A stretch of 64,000 nt of DNA from CAKSFT01 sp045544615 (GCA_045544615.1 JAZPZI010000024.1:35400-99399), one strand, 5' to 3'. Shown: positions 17,234 to 27,821, counted from the stretch's first letter. Notes: generated by a model not told the origin, from the letters alone. A program made the numbers and translations.

Positions 17234-19135
17234 TTGTTGGAAGAGATTTTGGCAGCAGGTATAAGCGAATTTCAGGTCTACCTCTTTAATGCGGGTGCGA
17301 ATTTCAGATCATATGAGTTTTTGGGCGCTCATAAAACTCAAAAAGGCTGGAGATTTGCCGTATGGGCACCAAACGCCAAAGCGGTTGCACTCTCGGGTAA
17401 TTTCAATGGCTGGGATACGAACTCGATGAGATTGGAAAAAATTGGTACATCGGGAATATGGTACGGAGAATTTGATGGGATTTCAAAGGGTGATATATAT
17501 AAATATGCAGTTACCGACAAGGACGGAAATACTGTTTTAAAATCTGACCCTTATGCCTTTTATTCCGAGCTTCGCCCTGATACTGCATCGGTTGTATGGG
17601 GAGATTCGGAGTTTGGATGGACCGATGATAAATGGCTCAAAAAACGTGAAAAAACGCCACCGTATGATAAACCGATGCTTATTTACGAGATGCATATGGG
17701 AAGTTGGAAACAGCACCCTGACGGCAGTTTTTTGACCTACCGTGAGCTTGCATCTGATTTAATACCTTATGTGAAGGATATGGGCTATACTCATATTGAA
17801 ATGATGCCGATAACTGAGTATCCGTTCGATGGGTCTTGGGGGTATCAGGTAACAGGGTATTTCTCGGCGACGAGTCGGTATGGCACTCCGGAGGATTTGA
17901 AGTTTTTCATAAATGAGTGTCACAAAAACGATATTTCGGTTATAATGGACTGGGTACCGGCGCATTTCCCGAGAGATTTGCACGGACTATACCGTTTCGA
18001 CGGAACCCCGACTTATGAGTATGCAGACCCCAGAATCGGCGAGCATAAGGATTGGGGAACTCTCGTATTTGACTATTCAAAAACAGAAGTTATATCATTC
18101 CTGATGTCATCTGCACACTACTGGGTCAACAAATTCCACTTTGATGGCTTGAGAGTTGATGCAGTATCATCGATGCTCTACCGTGACTATAGCAGAAATG
18201 ACGGGGAATGGGTTGCAAATATCTATGGCGGGAACCACAATCTTGAGGCTATTGATTTCTTGCGTGGACTCAATAAAATGATGTTCTCGGAGTTTCCGAA
18301 TATCCTGATGATAGCTGAGGAGTCAACCGCCTGGGGAATGGTAACAGGACCTGTTGAAAATGGCGGACTTGGTTTTAATTATAAATGGAATATGGGCTGG
18401 ATGAACGATACCCTGAGGTATATGTCAATGGACCCGTATTTCAGAAAAGATAATCATAACCTTTTAACATTCCTGATGTTTTACGCATATTCTGAAAACT
18501 TTATCTTGCCGCTTTCACACGATGAGGTGGTACACGGCAAATGCTCGCTTTTGAATAAGATGTTCGGAAGCTATGACGAGAAGTTTTCGGCATACAGAGC
18601 ACTTTTGGGATATTACCTCTCACTACCGGGTAAAAAGCTCTTATTTATGGGCGGAGAAATTGGCGAGTTTATCGAATGGAGATATGACGAAGGGTTAGAA
18701 TGGCAGCTGCTTGATTTTGAAAAGCACAAGAAACTGCAGAACTACTTAAAATCCGCAAACCGTTTCTATCTTGATAACAAACCGTTCTGGCAGAACGATA
18801 TGAATTGGGAAGGCTTTGCCTGGATAAATGAGGGAGATAATCAGAATTCTGTTATTTCCTTTATGCGAAAGGGAAAGCGAAAGGGCGACAATGTCATCGT
18901 TGTCTGCAACTTCACACCTGTTGACAGACCAAAGTATATAATTGGAGTTCCGTCAGCCGGTGAGTATGAAGTTTTGCTCGACAGTGAATCGGAAGAATTC
19001 GGTGGTACAAAAAGAGCGGAAAAGAGAATATACAAAGCAAAGCGCAAGGCTTTTGGTGAGTATAAGTATCAGATTGAAATTGACATCAGCGGACTGAGCT
19101 GTCAGTATATAAGAAAAATCAAAGAAAATAAATAG
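17234..19135 (+). CDS. glgB: 1,4-alpha-glucan branching enzyme
   Basis: Creates alpha-1,6 branches in glycogen. An N-terminal CBM48 (KTQKGWRFAVWAPNAKAVAL region, ~35-120) precedes a GH13 barrel with the four conserved regions: DWVPAHF, GLRVDAVSS (nucleophile Asp), IAEES (acid/base Glu) and LSHDEVVHGK (transition-state Asp). An all-beta C-terminal domain completes 633 residues, normal for GH13_9. Two adjacent TTG codons (17234, 17237) can start it; the second is better spaced from GAGGGGA. First gene of the operon, 15 nt before glgC. Confidence 0.94.
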   Translation: MLEEILAAGISEFQVYLFNAGANFRSYEFLGAHKTQKGWRFAVWAPNAKAVALSGNFNGWDTNSMRLEKIGTSGIWYGEFDGISKGDIYKYAVTDKDGNTVLKSDPYAFYSELRPDTASVVWGDSEFGWTDDKWLKKREKTPPYDKPMLIYEMHMGSWKQHPDGSFLTYRELASDLIPYVKDMGYTHIEMMPITEYPFDGSWGYQVTGYFSATSRYGTPEDLKFFINECHKNDISVIMDWVPAHFPRDLHGLYRFDGTPTYEYADPRIGEHKDWGTLVFDYSKTEVISFLMSSAHYWVNKFHFDGLRVDAVSSMLYRDYSRNDGEWVANIYGGNHNLEAIDFLRGLNKMMFSEFPNILMIAEESTAWGMVTGPVENGGLGFNYKWNMGWMNDTLRYMSMDPYFRKDNHNLLTFLMFYAYSENFILPLSHDEVVHGKCSLLNKMFGSYDEKFSAYRALLGYYLSLPGKKLLFMGGEIGEFIEWRYDEGLEWQLLDFEKHKKLQNYLKSANRFYLDNKPFWQNDMNWEGFAWINEGDNQNSVISFMRKGKRKGDNVIVVCNFTPVDRPKYIIGVPSAGEYEVLLDSESEEFGGTKRAEKRIYKAKRKAFGEYKYQIEIDISGLSCQYIRKIKENK

Positions 19136-19150
19136 TTTGGAGGAATTTTA

Positions 19151-20356
19151 ATGGTTTCAAAAGAATGTGTTGCTATGATTCTGGCAGGCGGCCAGGGAAC
19201 AAGACTTGGAGCACTCACAAAGAATGTTGCAAAGCCTGCGGTTTCGTTCGGCGGAAAGTACCGTATTATTGATTTTCCGTTATCAAACTGTGCTCACTCG
19301 GGAATTGATACGGTGGGAGTTTTAACACAGTATCAGCCGTTGGTGCTAAACACCTATATCGGTAACGGTAACCCGTGGGATCTTGACAGAAATAACGGTG
19401 GCGTGTATGTTTTGCCACCATATCAGAGCGCTGATGCGGGTGAATGGTATAAGGGAACTGCGAATGCGATATATCAGAATATGGGATTTATGGAGCAGTT
19501 CAATCCACAGAATGTACTTATTCTCTCGGGCGACCATATCTATAAAATGCACTACGGTGAAATGCTCAAGGCTCACAAGAAGTCAGGTGCTGCAATCACA
19601 ATTGCGGTAATGCCTGTTCCGTGGGAGGAGGCAAGCCGTTTCGGTATTATGAATGTAGATGCGGATAAGAATATAGTTGAGTTTGAGGAAAAGCCAAAGA
19701 ATCCGAAGAGTAATCTTGCATCGATGGGTATTTATATTTTCAATTATGAAAAACTCAAAAAATACCTCACCGAGGACGAGGCAAATCCTGAATCTTCAAA
19801 CGATTTTGGTAAAAATATCATCCCGGCAATGCTTGCAAATAACGAAAAGCTCGTTGCGTGGGAATTTACAGGCTACTGGAAGGATGTAGGAACAATCTCG
19901 AGTTTGTGGGAGGCTAATATGGACTTGATCGGCAACGAGCCGAAGTTCGATATTGCCGACAGAAAATGGCGAATTTATTCGAGAAATAACGCTTATGAAC
20001 CTCACTATATCGGATGCGATGCTGTGGTTAAAAACAGCAGTATCTCGGAAGGCTGTTTCATAAACGGTACAGTTGAGAATTCTGTAATTTTCAGCGACAC
20101 AACAGTTGAGTCGGGAAGCGTTATTAAAGAAGCGGTTATCATGACCGGTGCAAGAATCGGAAGTAATGTTAAGATTGAGCGTGCCATTATCGGCGAGAAT
20201 GCAGTAATTGAGGATGGCGCAGAGATTGGTGTTTTTGAAGTTTCAGACAACAAATATGAGTCATCAATGTGTAACGGCGGACTTGTTCTGATAGAAGGCG
20301 GAGCAAGGGTGGAAAAGAATGCGGTCATCGGCAAGAATTCGATGGTTGAAGCGTAA
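19151..20356 (+). CDS. glgC: Glucose-1-phosphate adenylyltransferase, catalytic subunit
   Basis: Makes ADP-glucose and pyrophosphate from glucose-1-phosphate and ATP, the committed step of glycogen synthesis. The nucleotide-binding loop ILAGGQGTRLGALT begins at residue ~11. The sugar-binding region WYKGTANAIYQN and a C-terminal left-handed beta-helix of hexapeptide repeats (~290-400) follow. The 401 residues are typical. It is paired with glgD 18 nt downstream, the heteromeric arrangement known from Bacillus and Clostridia. Confidence 0.95.
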   Translation: MVSKECVAMILAGGQGTRLGALTKNVAKPAVSFGGKYRIIDFPLSNCAHSGIDTVGVLTQYQPLVLNTYIGNGNPWDLDRNNGGVYVLPPYQSADAGEWYKGTANAIYQNMGFMEQFNPQNVLILSGDHIYKMHYGEMLKAHKKSGAAITIAVMPVPWEEASRFGIMNVDADKNIVEFEEKPKNPKSNLASMGIYIFNYEKLKKYLTEDEANPESSNDFGKNIIPAMLANNEKLVAWEFTGYWKDVGTISSLWEANMDLIGNEPKFDIADRKWRIYSRNNAYEPHYIGCDAVVKNSSISEGCFINGTVENSVIFSDTTVESGSVIKEAVIMTGARIGSNVKIERAIIGENAVIEDGAEIGVFEVSDNKYESSMCNGGLVLIEGGARVEKNAVIGKNSMVEA

Positions 20357-20374
20357 TGTGAGGAGGAGATAAAG

Positions 20375-21490
20375 ATGAAAGATTTAATGGGAATAATCCT
20401 TACAAATGACGGAAACATTCCGCCGATTACCGATAAGCGTGCTGTTGCGGCACTTCCGTTTGCAGGAAGATACAGAGTAATTGACTTTGTTTTGTCATCA
20501 ATGTCGAATGCAGGAATCACCAATGTCGGCATCATTACAAAATCAAAATATATGTCACTTATGGACCATGTTGAATCGGGAAAACCATGGGATTTAGACA
20601 GAAAAAAACACGGTCTGCATGTTTTGCCACCTGATATTTCAAAGTCGGATTACGGACGCTTCAGCGGCAATATCGACCTTTTGGCAGGTGTCAGAAACTA
20701 TCTTAAAAACAGTGAGCAGACATATGTGATTTTGTCAATGGGCGATTACATCTGCAACATGGATTTTGAAGAAATCTTAGATAAGCATATCGAGACTCAG
20801 GCAGATGTTACTGCGGTATATAAGGATATGACAGGTGTTCCGGAGAGAGATTTATCAAGATACACACTCTTTGATATAGATTCTGACGGAAGAATAAACG
20901 ATATTGAAGTAAAGCCGTTCTATCCAAAGACTTCAAATGCGGGGCTTGACCTCTATATTATGGAAAAGGCACTTTTGGAGAGTATAATTGACGAGTGCAG
21001 TGCAAGAGGTGACCACGACTTTGTCAAGGATGCACTTGCAAAGAAGATTTCAGGGCTAAATATCTACGGATATAAGTTTGACGGCTTCTGCGATAAGATT
21101 GATTCTTTGAAGGCTTACTATGACAGTAATATGAAGTTCCTGACAAAAGAGGCAAGACTTGGCACATTCCATTCCGAAAGACCGATTTACACCAAGGTCA
21201 AGGACCAGGTACCTACAAAGTATGGCGATACTGCCGAGGTTACAAACAGCTTTGTATCTGACGGTTGTGTAATCTACGGTAAGGTTGAGAATTCGGTTTT
21301 GTCAAGAGGTGTTAAGGTCGAAAAGGGTGCGGTTGTTAAAGACTGTGTAATTATGCAGGATTGCGTAATTGAAGAGGGCGCGCTGATTGACCACGTTATA
21401 TTTGATAAAGAGGTTCACATCACAAAGGGACGTCGCCTGATTGGTCAGGGGAATTACCCGCTTGCGATTGAAAAGGGAACAACTATCTGA
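20375..21490 (+). CDS. glgD: Glucose-1-phosphate adenylyltransferase subunit GlgD
   Basis: Non-canonical ADP-glucose pyrophosphorylase subunit of 371 residues that raises activity of GlgC. The N-terminal loop reads IILTNDGNIPPITDKRA in place of the catalytic GG-x-GTRL motif, which is the usual sign of GlgD. The fold otherwise parallels GlgC, with a C-terminal beta-helix (~280-370). Ribosome site GAGGAGAT precedes the ATG. Confidence 0.93.
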   Translation: MKDLMGIILTNDGNIPPITDKRAVAALPFAGRYRVIDFVLSSMSNAGITNVGIITKSKYMSLMDHVESGKPWDLDRKKHGLHVLPPDISKSDYGRFSGNIDLLAGVRNYLKNSEQTYVILSMGDYICNMDFEEILDKHIETQADVTAVYKDMTGVPERDLSRYTLFDIDSDGRINDIEVKPFYPKTSNAGLDLYIMEKALLESIIDECSARGDHDFVKDALAKKISGLNIYGYKFDGFCDKIDSLKAYYDSNMKFLTKEARLGTFHSERPIYTKVKDQVPTKYGDTAEVTNSFVSDGCVIYGKVENSVLSRGVKVEKGAVVKDCVIMQDCVIEEGALIDHVIFDKEVHITKGRRLIGQGNYPLAIEKGTTI

Positions 21491-21496
21491 TGAATT

Positions 21497-21532
21497 AAAA
21501 AGGATTATTCAGCTTGGATAATCCTTTTTTTA
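21497..21532 (+). terminator. Terminator of glgBCD
   Basis: AAAAGGATTAT...ATAATCCTTTT hairpin with six T separates the glgBCD unit from glgA. Confidence 0.85.
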
Positions 21533-21627
21533 TGGAAAAAATATGGGTTTTTATAATGTGATATGTATAAAATAATTTCAAAATTCGATGATAATTTGTT
21601 GAAAAGGGCATAATCTTTTTATGAGGT

Positions 21628-21656
21628 TTGACAAAAGGGGTAAAATAAGGTATGAT
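21628..21656 (+). promoter_or_regulatory. Promoter of glgA
   Basis: TTGACA (21628-21633), 17-bp spacer, TATGAT (21651-21656), so glgA and glgP can be transcribed apart from glgBCD. Confidence 0.75.
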
Positions 21657-21713
21657 ATATTAGTGGAAAAATGTTTATAAGTATCTTAAAATATTGATGA
21701 AAGGTATGATTTT

Positions 21714-23276
21714 ATGAAGATTTTATATGCAGCATCGGAGGCTGCTCCATTTGTAAAAACAGGCGGATTAGGCGACGTTGCAGGCTCGCTTCCTGTTGCA
21801 TTGGAGAAAAAGGGCGTAGATGCTAGGGTTATTCTTCCTTTATACAGATGTATGAAAAAGGAATTCAAGGATAGATTAACCTACCTAAACCATATTTACA
21901 TTGATATGGGTTGGAGAAAGCAGTATTGCGGAGTGTTTGAGGTAGAGCATGAGGGATGCAAATTCTATTTTGTTGATAACGAGTTCTACTTTGACGGTGA
22001 TGAGCCTTACGGCTATATTCATCACGATTGTGAAAAGTTTGTGTTCTTCTCAAAGGCGGTTTTATCGCTTTTGCCGACGCTTGATTTTAAGCCTGATGTT
22101 ATCAACTGTAACGACTGGCAGACTGCCGCAATTCCGGTATTTTTGGATACATTCAGAGATAATCCGTTTTATGCCGAGATGAAGACGGTTATGACAATCC
22201 ATAACCTCAAGTTCCAGGGAAGATGGAATATGGATAAAATCAAGGATGTTATGGGGATTTCGGACTATTACTTTACAAATGACAAGTTGGAATACTATGA
22301 CGATGCAAACCTCTTAAAAGGCGGACTTTGCTATGCAAACAAGATTTCAACTGTATCTGAAAGCTATGCCGAGGAAATCAAAACTGCAGAATACGGCGAA
22401 GGTCTTGATGGCTTGATTTCAGCAAGAAGCGGTGACCTTTGGGGTATCGTAAACGGTATTTCATATACCGACTGGAACCCAAAGACAGACAGCATGATTT
22501 TTGAAAATTACGACACAAGAAATGTTGGCTCAAAGAAGAAGATAAACAAGACCGAGCTTCAGAAGATGTTAAATCTTCCTGTAAGGGATGATGTTTTCAC
22601 AATCGGTCTTGTATCAAGACTTACCGACCAGAAGGGCTTAAACCTTATTGCAGAGGTGCTTGACCAGCTTATGGAGGAGGATATTCAGCTGATTATCCTC
22701 GGAACGGGTGATGAGGCATACGAAAACCTTTTCAGACACTATGCGTGGATGCACCCGGAGAAGGTTTCTGCGAATATTTATTTCTCAAACGACTTATCGC
22801 ATAAGATTTATGCGGGCTGTGATGCGTTCTTGATGCCATCACGCTTTGAGCCGTGCGGTTTGTCGCAGATAATCAGTATGAGATACGGCACAATTCCGAT
22901 TGTTCGTGAAACCGGTGGTCTGAAAGACACTGTAGCACCATATAACGAATTTACCGGTGAGGGAGCAGGTTTTTCATTTACAAACTATAATTCACAGGAT
23001 ATGCTCCACGTAATCCGTTACGCAAAGGATGTATTCTACACCAAAAAGGATGCGTGGCGTGGACTTATCAAGACCTCAATGACTACCGACTATTCGTGGG
23101 AAATTTCGGCAGATAAGTATATCGAAATGTATTCAGAGGTCAGCGGTGTAAGATTAGAGAAGAAGCCGGCTAAAAAGACTTCTGCTCCTAAGCCAAAGGC
23201 AACGGAATCGAAGGAGAAAAATACACCTGAGAAAAAGCCTGCGACCAAGAAGGCAACACCAAACAAGAAGGCATAA
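21714..23276 (+). CDS. glgA: Glycogen synthase with extra basic C-terminal tail
   Basis: GT5 enzyme that adds glucose from ADP-glucose to the non-reducing ends of glycogen. The ADP-glucose site KTGGLGDVAGSLP (~residues 15-27) and the C-terminal catalytic loop SRFEPCGLSQI are intact. The family usually ends near residue 480; here about 40 further residues consist almost only of Lys, Pro, Ala, Thr and Glu (from EKKPAKKTSAP onward). The tail is low-complexity and positively charged. It might tether the enzyme to anionic partners or glycogen granules, but this is inference. glgP follows after 27 nt. Confidence 0.93.
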   Translation: MKILYAASEAAPFVKTGGLGDVAGSLPVALEKKGVDARVILPLYRCMKKEFKDRLTYLNHIYIDMGWRKQYCGVFEVEHEGCKFYFVDNEFYFDGDEPYGYIHHDCEKFVFFSKAVLSLLPTLDFKPDVINCNDWQTAAIPVFLDTFRDNPFYAEMKTVMTIHNLKFQGRWNMDKIKDVMGISDYYFTNDKLEYYDDANLLKGGLCYANKISTVSESYAEEIKTAEYGEGLDGLISARSGDLWGIVNGISYTDWNPKTDSMIFENYDTRNVGSKKKINKTELQKMLNLPVRDDVFTIGLVSRLTDQKGLNLIAEVLDQLMEEDIQLIILGTGDEAYENLFRHYAWMHPEKVSANIYFSNDLSHKIYAGCDAFLMPSRFEPCGLSQIISMRYGTIPIVRETGGLKDTVAPYNEFTGEGAGFSFTNYNSQDMLHVIRYAKDVFYTKKDAWRGLIKTSMTTDYSWEISADKYIEMYSEVSGVRLEKKPAKKTSAPKPKATESKEKNTPEKKPATKKATPNKKA

Positions 23277-23303
23277 TAATTGAAAGAGAGTGAATAGAAG
23301 AAG

Positions 23304-25760
23304 ATGGAGAAGATAAAATTAAACGCTAAAGAAGAAGCGTTGAAAAATGAGATTATGGGTAAGGTTTCACGCCATTTTGGTAAGACAATGGATGAAGCAA
23401 CACCTAAAATGGTATATGTTGCATCTGCATTGACCGCACGTGACCAGATAATGGAAAAGTGGTCAATCTCGCATAAGAAGGTAAAGGAAGCAGGCTCAAA
23501 AAAGCTTTACTACCTTTCATTTGAGTTCCTTATGGGAAGACTTCTGGCTACAAATGTATTGAACCTTTTACAGACAAAGACATATGTAAAAGCTCTGAAG
23601 GCACTTGGCTATGAGCTTTCAGATATAGTTGAGCTTGAGAACGATGCAGGACTCGGAAATGGTGGTCTTGGCCGTCTTGCGGCTTGCTTTATCGACTCGC
23701 TCACAACTTTGGATTTGCCTTCATACGGCTGTACAATCAGATACGAATACGGTCTTTTCAAGCAAAAGATTGTTGACGGCTATCAGACAGAATTGCCTGA
23801 CCCATGGCTTGAAGACGGTAATGCCTGGGAAATAGCAAGGCCTGAAGAAACAGTTGAGGTTAAGTTTGGCGGTAGAGTAAACAGCTACTGGGATAACGGA
23901 AGATTTGTGTGTCAGTATGAAAATTCACATACAATCCTTGCAATGCCTTATGATGTTCCGCTTGTTGGTTATGATTCAGACATCGTAAACAAGCTACGAC
24001 TCTGGTCGGCAAAGTCGCCTGATACTATGAATATGAAGGAATTCAACAGCGGTAACTATGCCCGTGCGATGGAGGAAAAGCAGCTTGCCGAGGTTATCTC
24101 GAAAGTTTTGTATCCTGAAGATAATCATGAAGAAGGAAAGGAACTCCGCTTGAAGCAGCAGTACTTCCTTGTATCTGCAACCTTGCAGTGGATTTTGAGA
24201 GAATTTGAGGATAGATACGGCACAAACTGGCAGATGCTGCCGGAGAAGGCTGTCATTCATATCAATGATACCCACCCGACACTTGCTATCCCTGAACTTA
24301 TGAGACTTTTGCTCGATGAAAAGGGTCTCGGCTGGGACGAAGCGTGGGAGATTACAACAAAGGTATTTGCATACACTAACCATACAGTTATGAGCGAGGC
24401 ACTTGAGAAGTGGTCACTTGACCTCTTTAAAAAGGTATTGCCGAGAATTGCAATGATTGTTGACGAAATCAACAAGAGATTGATGGACTACTTAAATGTT
24501 GTATATCCGAACGACTTTGCAAAGCATCACTATATGGCGATTATTTCTGATAATACCGTATATATGGCGAACCTGTGCCTTGCAACCTGTTTTGCAGTAA
24601 ACGGTGTTTCAAAGCTTCATACACACATTTTAACATCGGATATATTTGCCGACTATTGCAGACTGAATCCGCAGAGATTCCACGCAATCACAAACGGTAT
24701 TACATTCAGAAGATGGATTTGCAACTGTAACCCTGAGCTTGCAGAGCTTATTACCAAAAAGATTGGCAAGGGTTGGGAAAAGAACTTCGAAAAACTCGAA
24801 GAGCTGAAGAAATTCGCAGACGATGCAGATTTCCGCAAGGAATTTGCAAAGATTAAGAGAAACAATAAGCTAAGACTTGCAGAGTACATTAAAGAGCATA
24901 ATGGTATCGTGATCAATCCTGACTCAATCTTTGATGTTCAGGCAAAGCGTCTGCACGAGTATAAGCGTCAGCTTATGAATATTCTGCATATTATGTACGA
25001 ATACAACAAACTTTGCGAAAACCCGAATATGGACTATGTTCCAAAGACATATATCTTTGGTGCAAAGGCTGCTCCGGGCTATGCAAGAGCAAAGCTTATC
25101 ATTAAGCTTATAAATACTGTTGCAGAAAAAATCAACAACGACGAGAGAATCGGCGGAAAGATCAAAGTGGTATTCTTGGAAAATTACGGAGTATCAATCG
25201 CAGAAAAACTTGTTGTTGCAGCTGATATTTCGGAACAGATTTCAACTGCAGGTAAGGAAGCATCGGGAACAGGTAACATGAAGTTTATGCTAAACGGTGC
25301 GCTTACTATCGGAACACTCGACGGTGCAAACGTTGAGATGCTCGAGCAGACCGGAGATGAGAATATCTTCATATTCGGCTTAAAAGCTGACGAGGTAGCA
25401 GCAAGATTAAGATACAATAACTCCGATGAGGTGAAAGATATCTATTCATCAAATCACGGTTTGCGTCAGGTACTCGATCAGTTGATAAGCGGCGAACTCT
25501 TGCCTGAGAATCAGCAGATATTCCGTGACCTTTACCAGACACTTCTCTTTGGTGACTACGGTAACCCTGATGTATATATGGTTTTGCGTGATTTTGAAGA
25601 ATACTGCAAGATGCACGAAAGACTTCAGGAGCTTTACAAGAATCAGGATGAATGGGTAAAGAAAGCGATTATGAATACTGCATCATCGGGATATTTCTCA
25701 AGTGACAGAACAATCAAAGAATATAACGAAAAAATCTGGCACTTAAAGCCGATGGTTTAA
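23304..25760 (+). CDS. glgP: Glycogen/alpha-glucan phosphorylase
   Basis: GT35 enzyme releasing glucose-1-phosphate from glycogen ends using phosphate. The pyridoxal-phosphate Lys lies in EASGTGNMKFMLNGAL, and NDAGLGNGGLGRLAACF and TNGITFRRW are in place. Length 818 residues, normal for the family. It shares a transcript with glgA, so synthesis and breakdown are co-transcribed and probably balanced at the protein level. Confidence 0.95.
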   Translation: MEKIKLNAKEEALKNEIMGKVSRHFGKTMDEATPKMVYVASALTARDQIMEKWSISHKKVKEAGSKKLYYLSFEFLMGRLLATNVLNLLQTKTYVKALKALGYELSDIVELENDAGLGNGGLGRLAACFIDSLTTLDLPSYGCTIRYEYGLFKQKIVDGYQTELPDPWLEDGNAWEIARPEETVEVKFGGRVNSYWDNGRFVCQYENSHTILAMPYDVPLVGYDSDIVNKLRLWSAKSPDTMNMKEFNSGNYARAMEEKQLAEVISKVLYPEDNHEEGKELRLKQQYFLVSATLQWILREFEDRYGTNWQMLPEKAVIHINDTHPTLAIPELMRLLLDEKGLGWDEAWEITTKVFAYTNHTVMSEALEKWSLDLFKKVLPRIAMIVDEINKRLMDYLNVVYPNDFAKHHYMAIISDNTVYMANLCLATCFAVNGVSKLHTHILTSDIFADYCRLNPQRFHAITNGITFRRWICNCNPELAELITKKIGKGWEKNFEKLEELKKFADDADFRKEFAKIKRNNKLRLAEYIKEHNGIVINPDSIFDVQAKRLHEYKRQLMNILHIMYEYNKLCENPNMDYVPKTYIFGAKAAPGYARAKLIIKLINTVAEKINNDERIGGKIKVVFLENYGVSIAEKLVVAADISEQISTAGKEASGTGNMKFMLNGALTIGTLDGANVEMLEQTGDENIFIFGLKADEVAARLRYNNSDEVKDIYSSNHGLRQVLDQLISGELLPENQQIFRDLYQTLLFGDYGNPDVYMVLRDFEEYCKMHERLQELYKNQDEWVKKAIMNTASSGYFSSDRTIKEYNEKIWHLKPMV

Positions 25761-25819
25761 TAAAACACTAACCGGCAGGGTAAAGCGCCCTGTCGGATTT
25801 TGATTTTGGAGAAAACGCA

Positions 25820-27721
25820 ATGATTATTGAACACGATTCACAAAACGTTTTTTACAGAGCACCGTTTGGAGCGGTAAAAACAGGTGAGAAGGTAAAATTA
25901 AGACTCTCGCTTGAGAATGAAAAGACTCCGGAAATTATCAGACTAATAACTACTTTTGGCGAGCAAAAGAAAGAGCATCCGCTCAAGTATCTTATGCGAC
26001 TTGGAAATCTCAATATCTATGAATGTGAGATTGAAGTGCCCGAAGAACCGGGACTTTTGTGGTATTATTTCGAGGTTTCAACAGACGGAAAACATCTTTT
26101 TTACGGCAATAATTCTGCTATGCTCGGCGGTATGGGCAAGTCATATGCCGAAAAACCGTTGCCTTATCAGATAACCGTTTATAAAAAAAACTATAAAACA
26201 CCCGAGTGGTTTTCGGGTTCTGTTATGTATCAGATTTTTCCCGACCGATTCTTTAACGGTAACGAAAACGGTGAGTTTTCGGGAGAAAGAACAGATATAA
26301 TAAAGAGAGAGTGGGGAGATACTCCGTTTTATAAACCCGAGCAGTTTGGCGGAGAATATCTTGCAAACGACTTTTTTGGCGGAAACTTGATGGGAATTGA
26401 GAAAAAGCTCCCGTATCTTGCAGAACTCGGTGTGGATGTTATCTACTTAAATCCGATTTTCAAGGCTTATTCCAATCATAAGTACGATACCGGAAACTAC
26501 AAAGAAATTGACGAGAATTTTGGAACTGAGGCCGATTTTATAAGCCTTACCAAAGCGGCAAAAAAGCATGGGATTCGTATAATCCTGGATGGCGTGTTTA
26601 ACCATACAGGAAGTGACAGTATATATTTTAATAAAAAGGGAAGATACGCGGGAGTTGGTGCATATCAAAGCACCGATTCGGAATTTTCCGATTGGTTTTG
26701 CTTCGAAAAGTGGCCTGATAAATACGATTCGTGGTGGGGAATTGATACGCTTCCTGCCCTAAACGAGCAAAGTGAAAGCTTGAGGGAATATCTTTTGGAA
26801 GATGACGATGCGGTTGTAAAATACTGGCTAAAACGTGGTGCATCGGGCTGGAGACTTGATGTAGTAGATGAGCTTCCCGACGATTTCGTGAAAATTTTAA
26901 GACGTGAGGTTAAAAAGCAAAACCCCGATGCAGTTATAATTGGCGAAGTTTGGGAGGATGCGTCAAATAAGGAAAGCTACGGAGTAAGGAGAGAATACCT
27001 TTTGGGTGACGAGCTCGACTCTGTTATGAATTATCCGTTTAGAAATGCGCTGATTGATTTTGCAACGGGTAATATTGATGCGAAAATGTTTGATGCAAGA
27101 ATTATGAGCATTAAGGAAAATTATCCGAAAGAGTGCTATAACATCCTGATGAACTTTTTATCAACCCACGATGTCGAGAGAATTATCACAATGGTAAGCT
27201 CTGCTCCGAAAAACGGTGTAGATAAAGATTTTCAGGCGAATTTCAGACTGTCCGATGCTGAAAAGGCAAAAGCAATCGAAAAGGTCAAGCAGCTTGTGAT
27301 CTTCCAAATGCTTATGCCGGGTGTACCGAGCATTTACTACGGTGACGAGACAGGACTTGAAGGCTACCGTGATCCGTTTTGCAGAATGACCTTTGACTGG
27401 GAAAAAACTGACTGTGAACTCAGCCGATGGTATAAAAAGGTAATCGGTATTAAAAAAAGCTCGACTGCATTTGCAAACGGCGAGTTCGAAAATGTTTATA
27501 AATACGAGCAAGGTTACGGATTTATCCGATATGATAGGGATGCAAAACACATCGTACTTGCAAATTTCTCGGATGAGCACAGGTGTTTCAGGCTTGACCT
27601 TGCAAGATATGATATATCGAAATTAACAGGCGAACTCTATGACGAAAACTATACATCTGATGACGGCATATTCTATCTTGAGATGCCGGGAAATTCGGTG
27701 AAGGTGTTAGAGAGTATTTAA
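25820..27721 (+). CDS. GH13 alpha-amylase family enzyme (neopullulanase/cyclomaltodextrinase type)
   Basis: Cytoplasmic enzyme (no signal peptide) hydrolysing alpha-1,4 and possibly alpha-1,6 links in maltodextrins or glycogen. An N-terminal beta domain of ~120 residues similar to CBM34 precedes the barrel. Regions DGVFNHTG, GWRLDVVDEL (nucleophile Asp), IGEVWED (acid Glu) and FLSTHDVER are intact. A C-terminal Greek-key domain ends the 633-residue protein. Position after glgP suggests it debranches or trims limit dextrins, as no separate glgX is present. Confidence 0.9.
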   Translation: MIIEHDSQNVFYRAPFGAVKTGEKVKLRLSLENEKTPEIIRLITTFGEQKKEHPLKYLMRLGNLNIYECEIEVPEEPGLLWYYFEVSTDGKHLFYGNNSAMLGGMGKSYAEKPLPYQITVYKKNYKTPEWFSGSVMYQIFPDRFFNGNENGEFSGERTDIIKREWGDTPFYKPEQFGGEYLANDFFGGNLMGIEKKLPYLAELGVDVIYLNPIFKAYSNHKYDTGNYKEIDENFGTEADFISLTKAAKKHGIRIILDGVFNHTGSDSIYFNKKGRYAGVGAYQSTDSEFSDWFCFEKWPDKYDSWWGIDTLPALNEQSESLREYLLEDDDAVVKYWLKRGASGWRLDVVDELPDDFVKILRREVKKQNPDAVIIGEVWEDASNKESYGVRREYLLGDELDSVMNYPFRNALIDFATGNIDAKMFDARIMSIKENYPKECYNILMNFLSTHDVERIITMVSSAPKNGVDKDFQANFRLSDAEKAKAIEKVKQLVIFQMLMPGVPSIYYGDETGLEGYRDPFCRMTFDWEKTDCELSRWYKKVIGIKKSSTAFANGEFENVYKYEQGYGFIRYDRDAKHIVLANFSDEHRCFRLDLARYDISKLTGELYDENYTSDDGIFYLEMPGNSVKVLESI

Positions 27722-27776
27722 AAAGGAAAATGGAACTTTAAATTCCAAAGCTTTTTTTCCTATCCCCTGAAATATT

Positions 27777-27820
27777 AAAGGCTGTTTAAAAGTTTCTTGA
27801 CTTTTAAACAGCCTTTTTGT
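27777..27820. terminator. Bidirectional terminator between amylase and araM genes
   Basis: GGCTGTTTAAAAGT pairs perfectly with ACTTTTAAACAGCC (14 bp), with A-run before and T-run after. Confidence 0.9.
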
Positions 27821-27821
27821 T

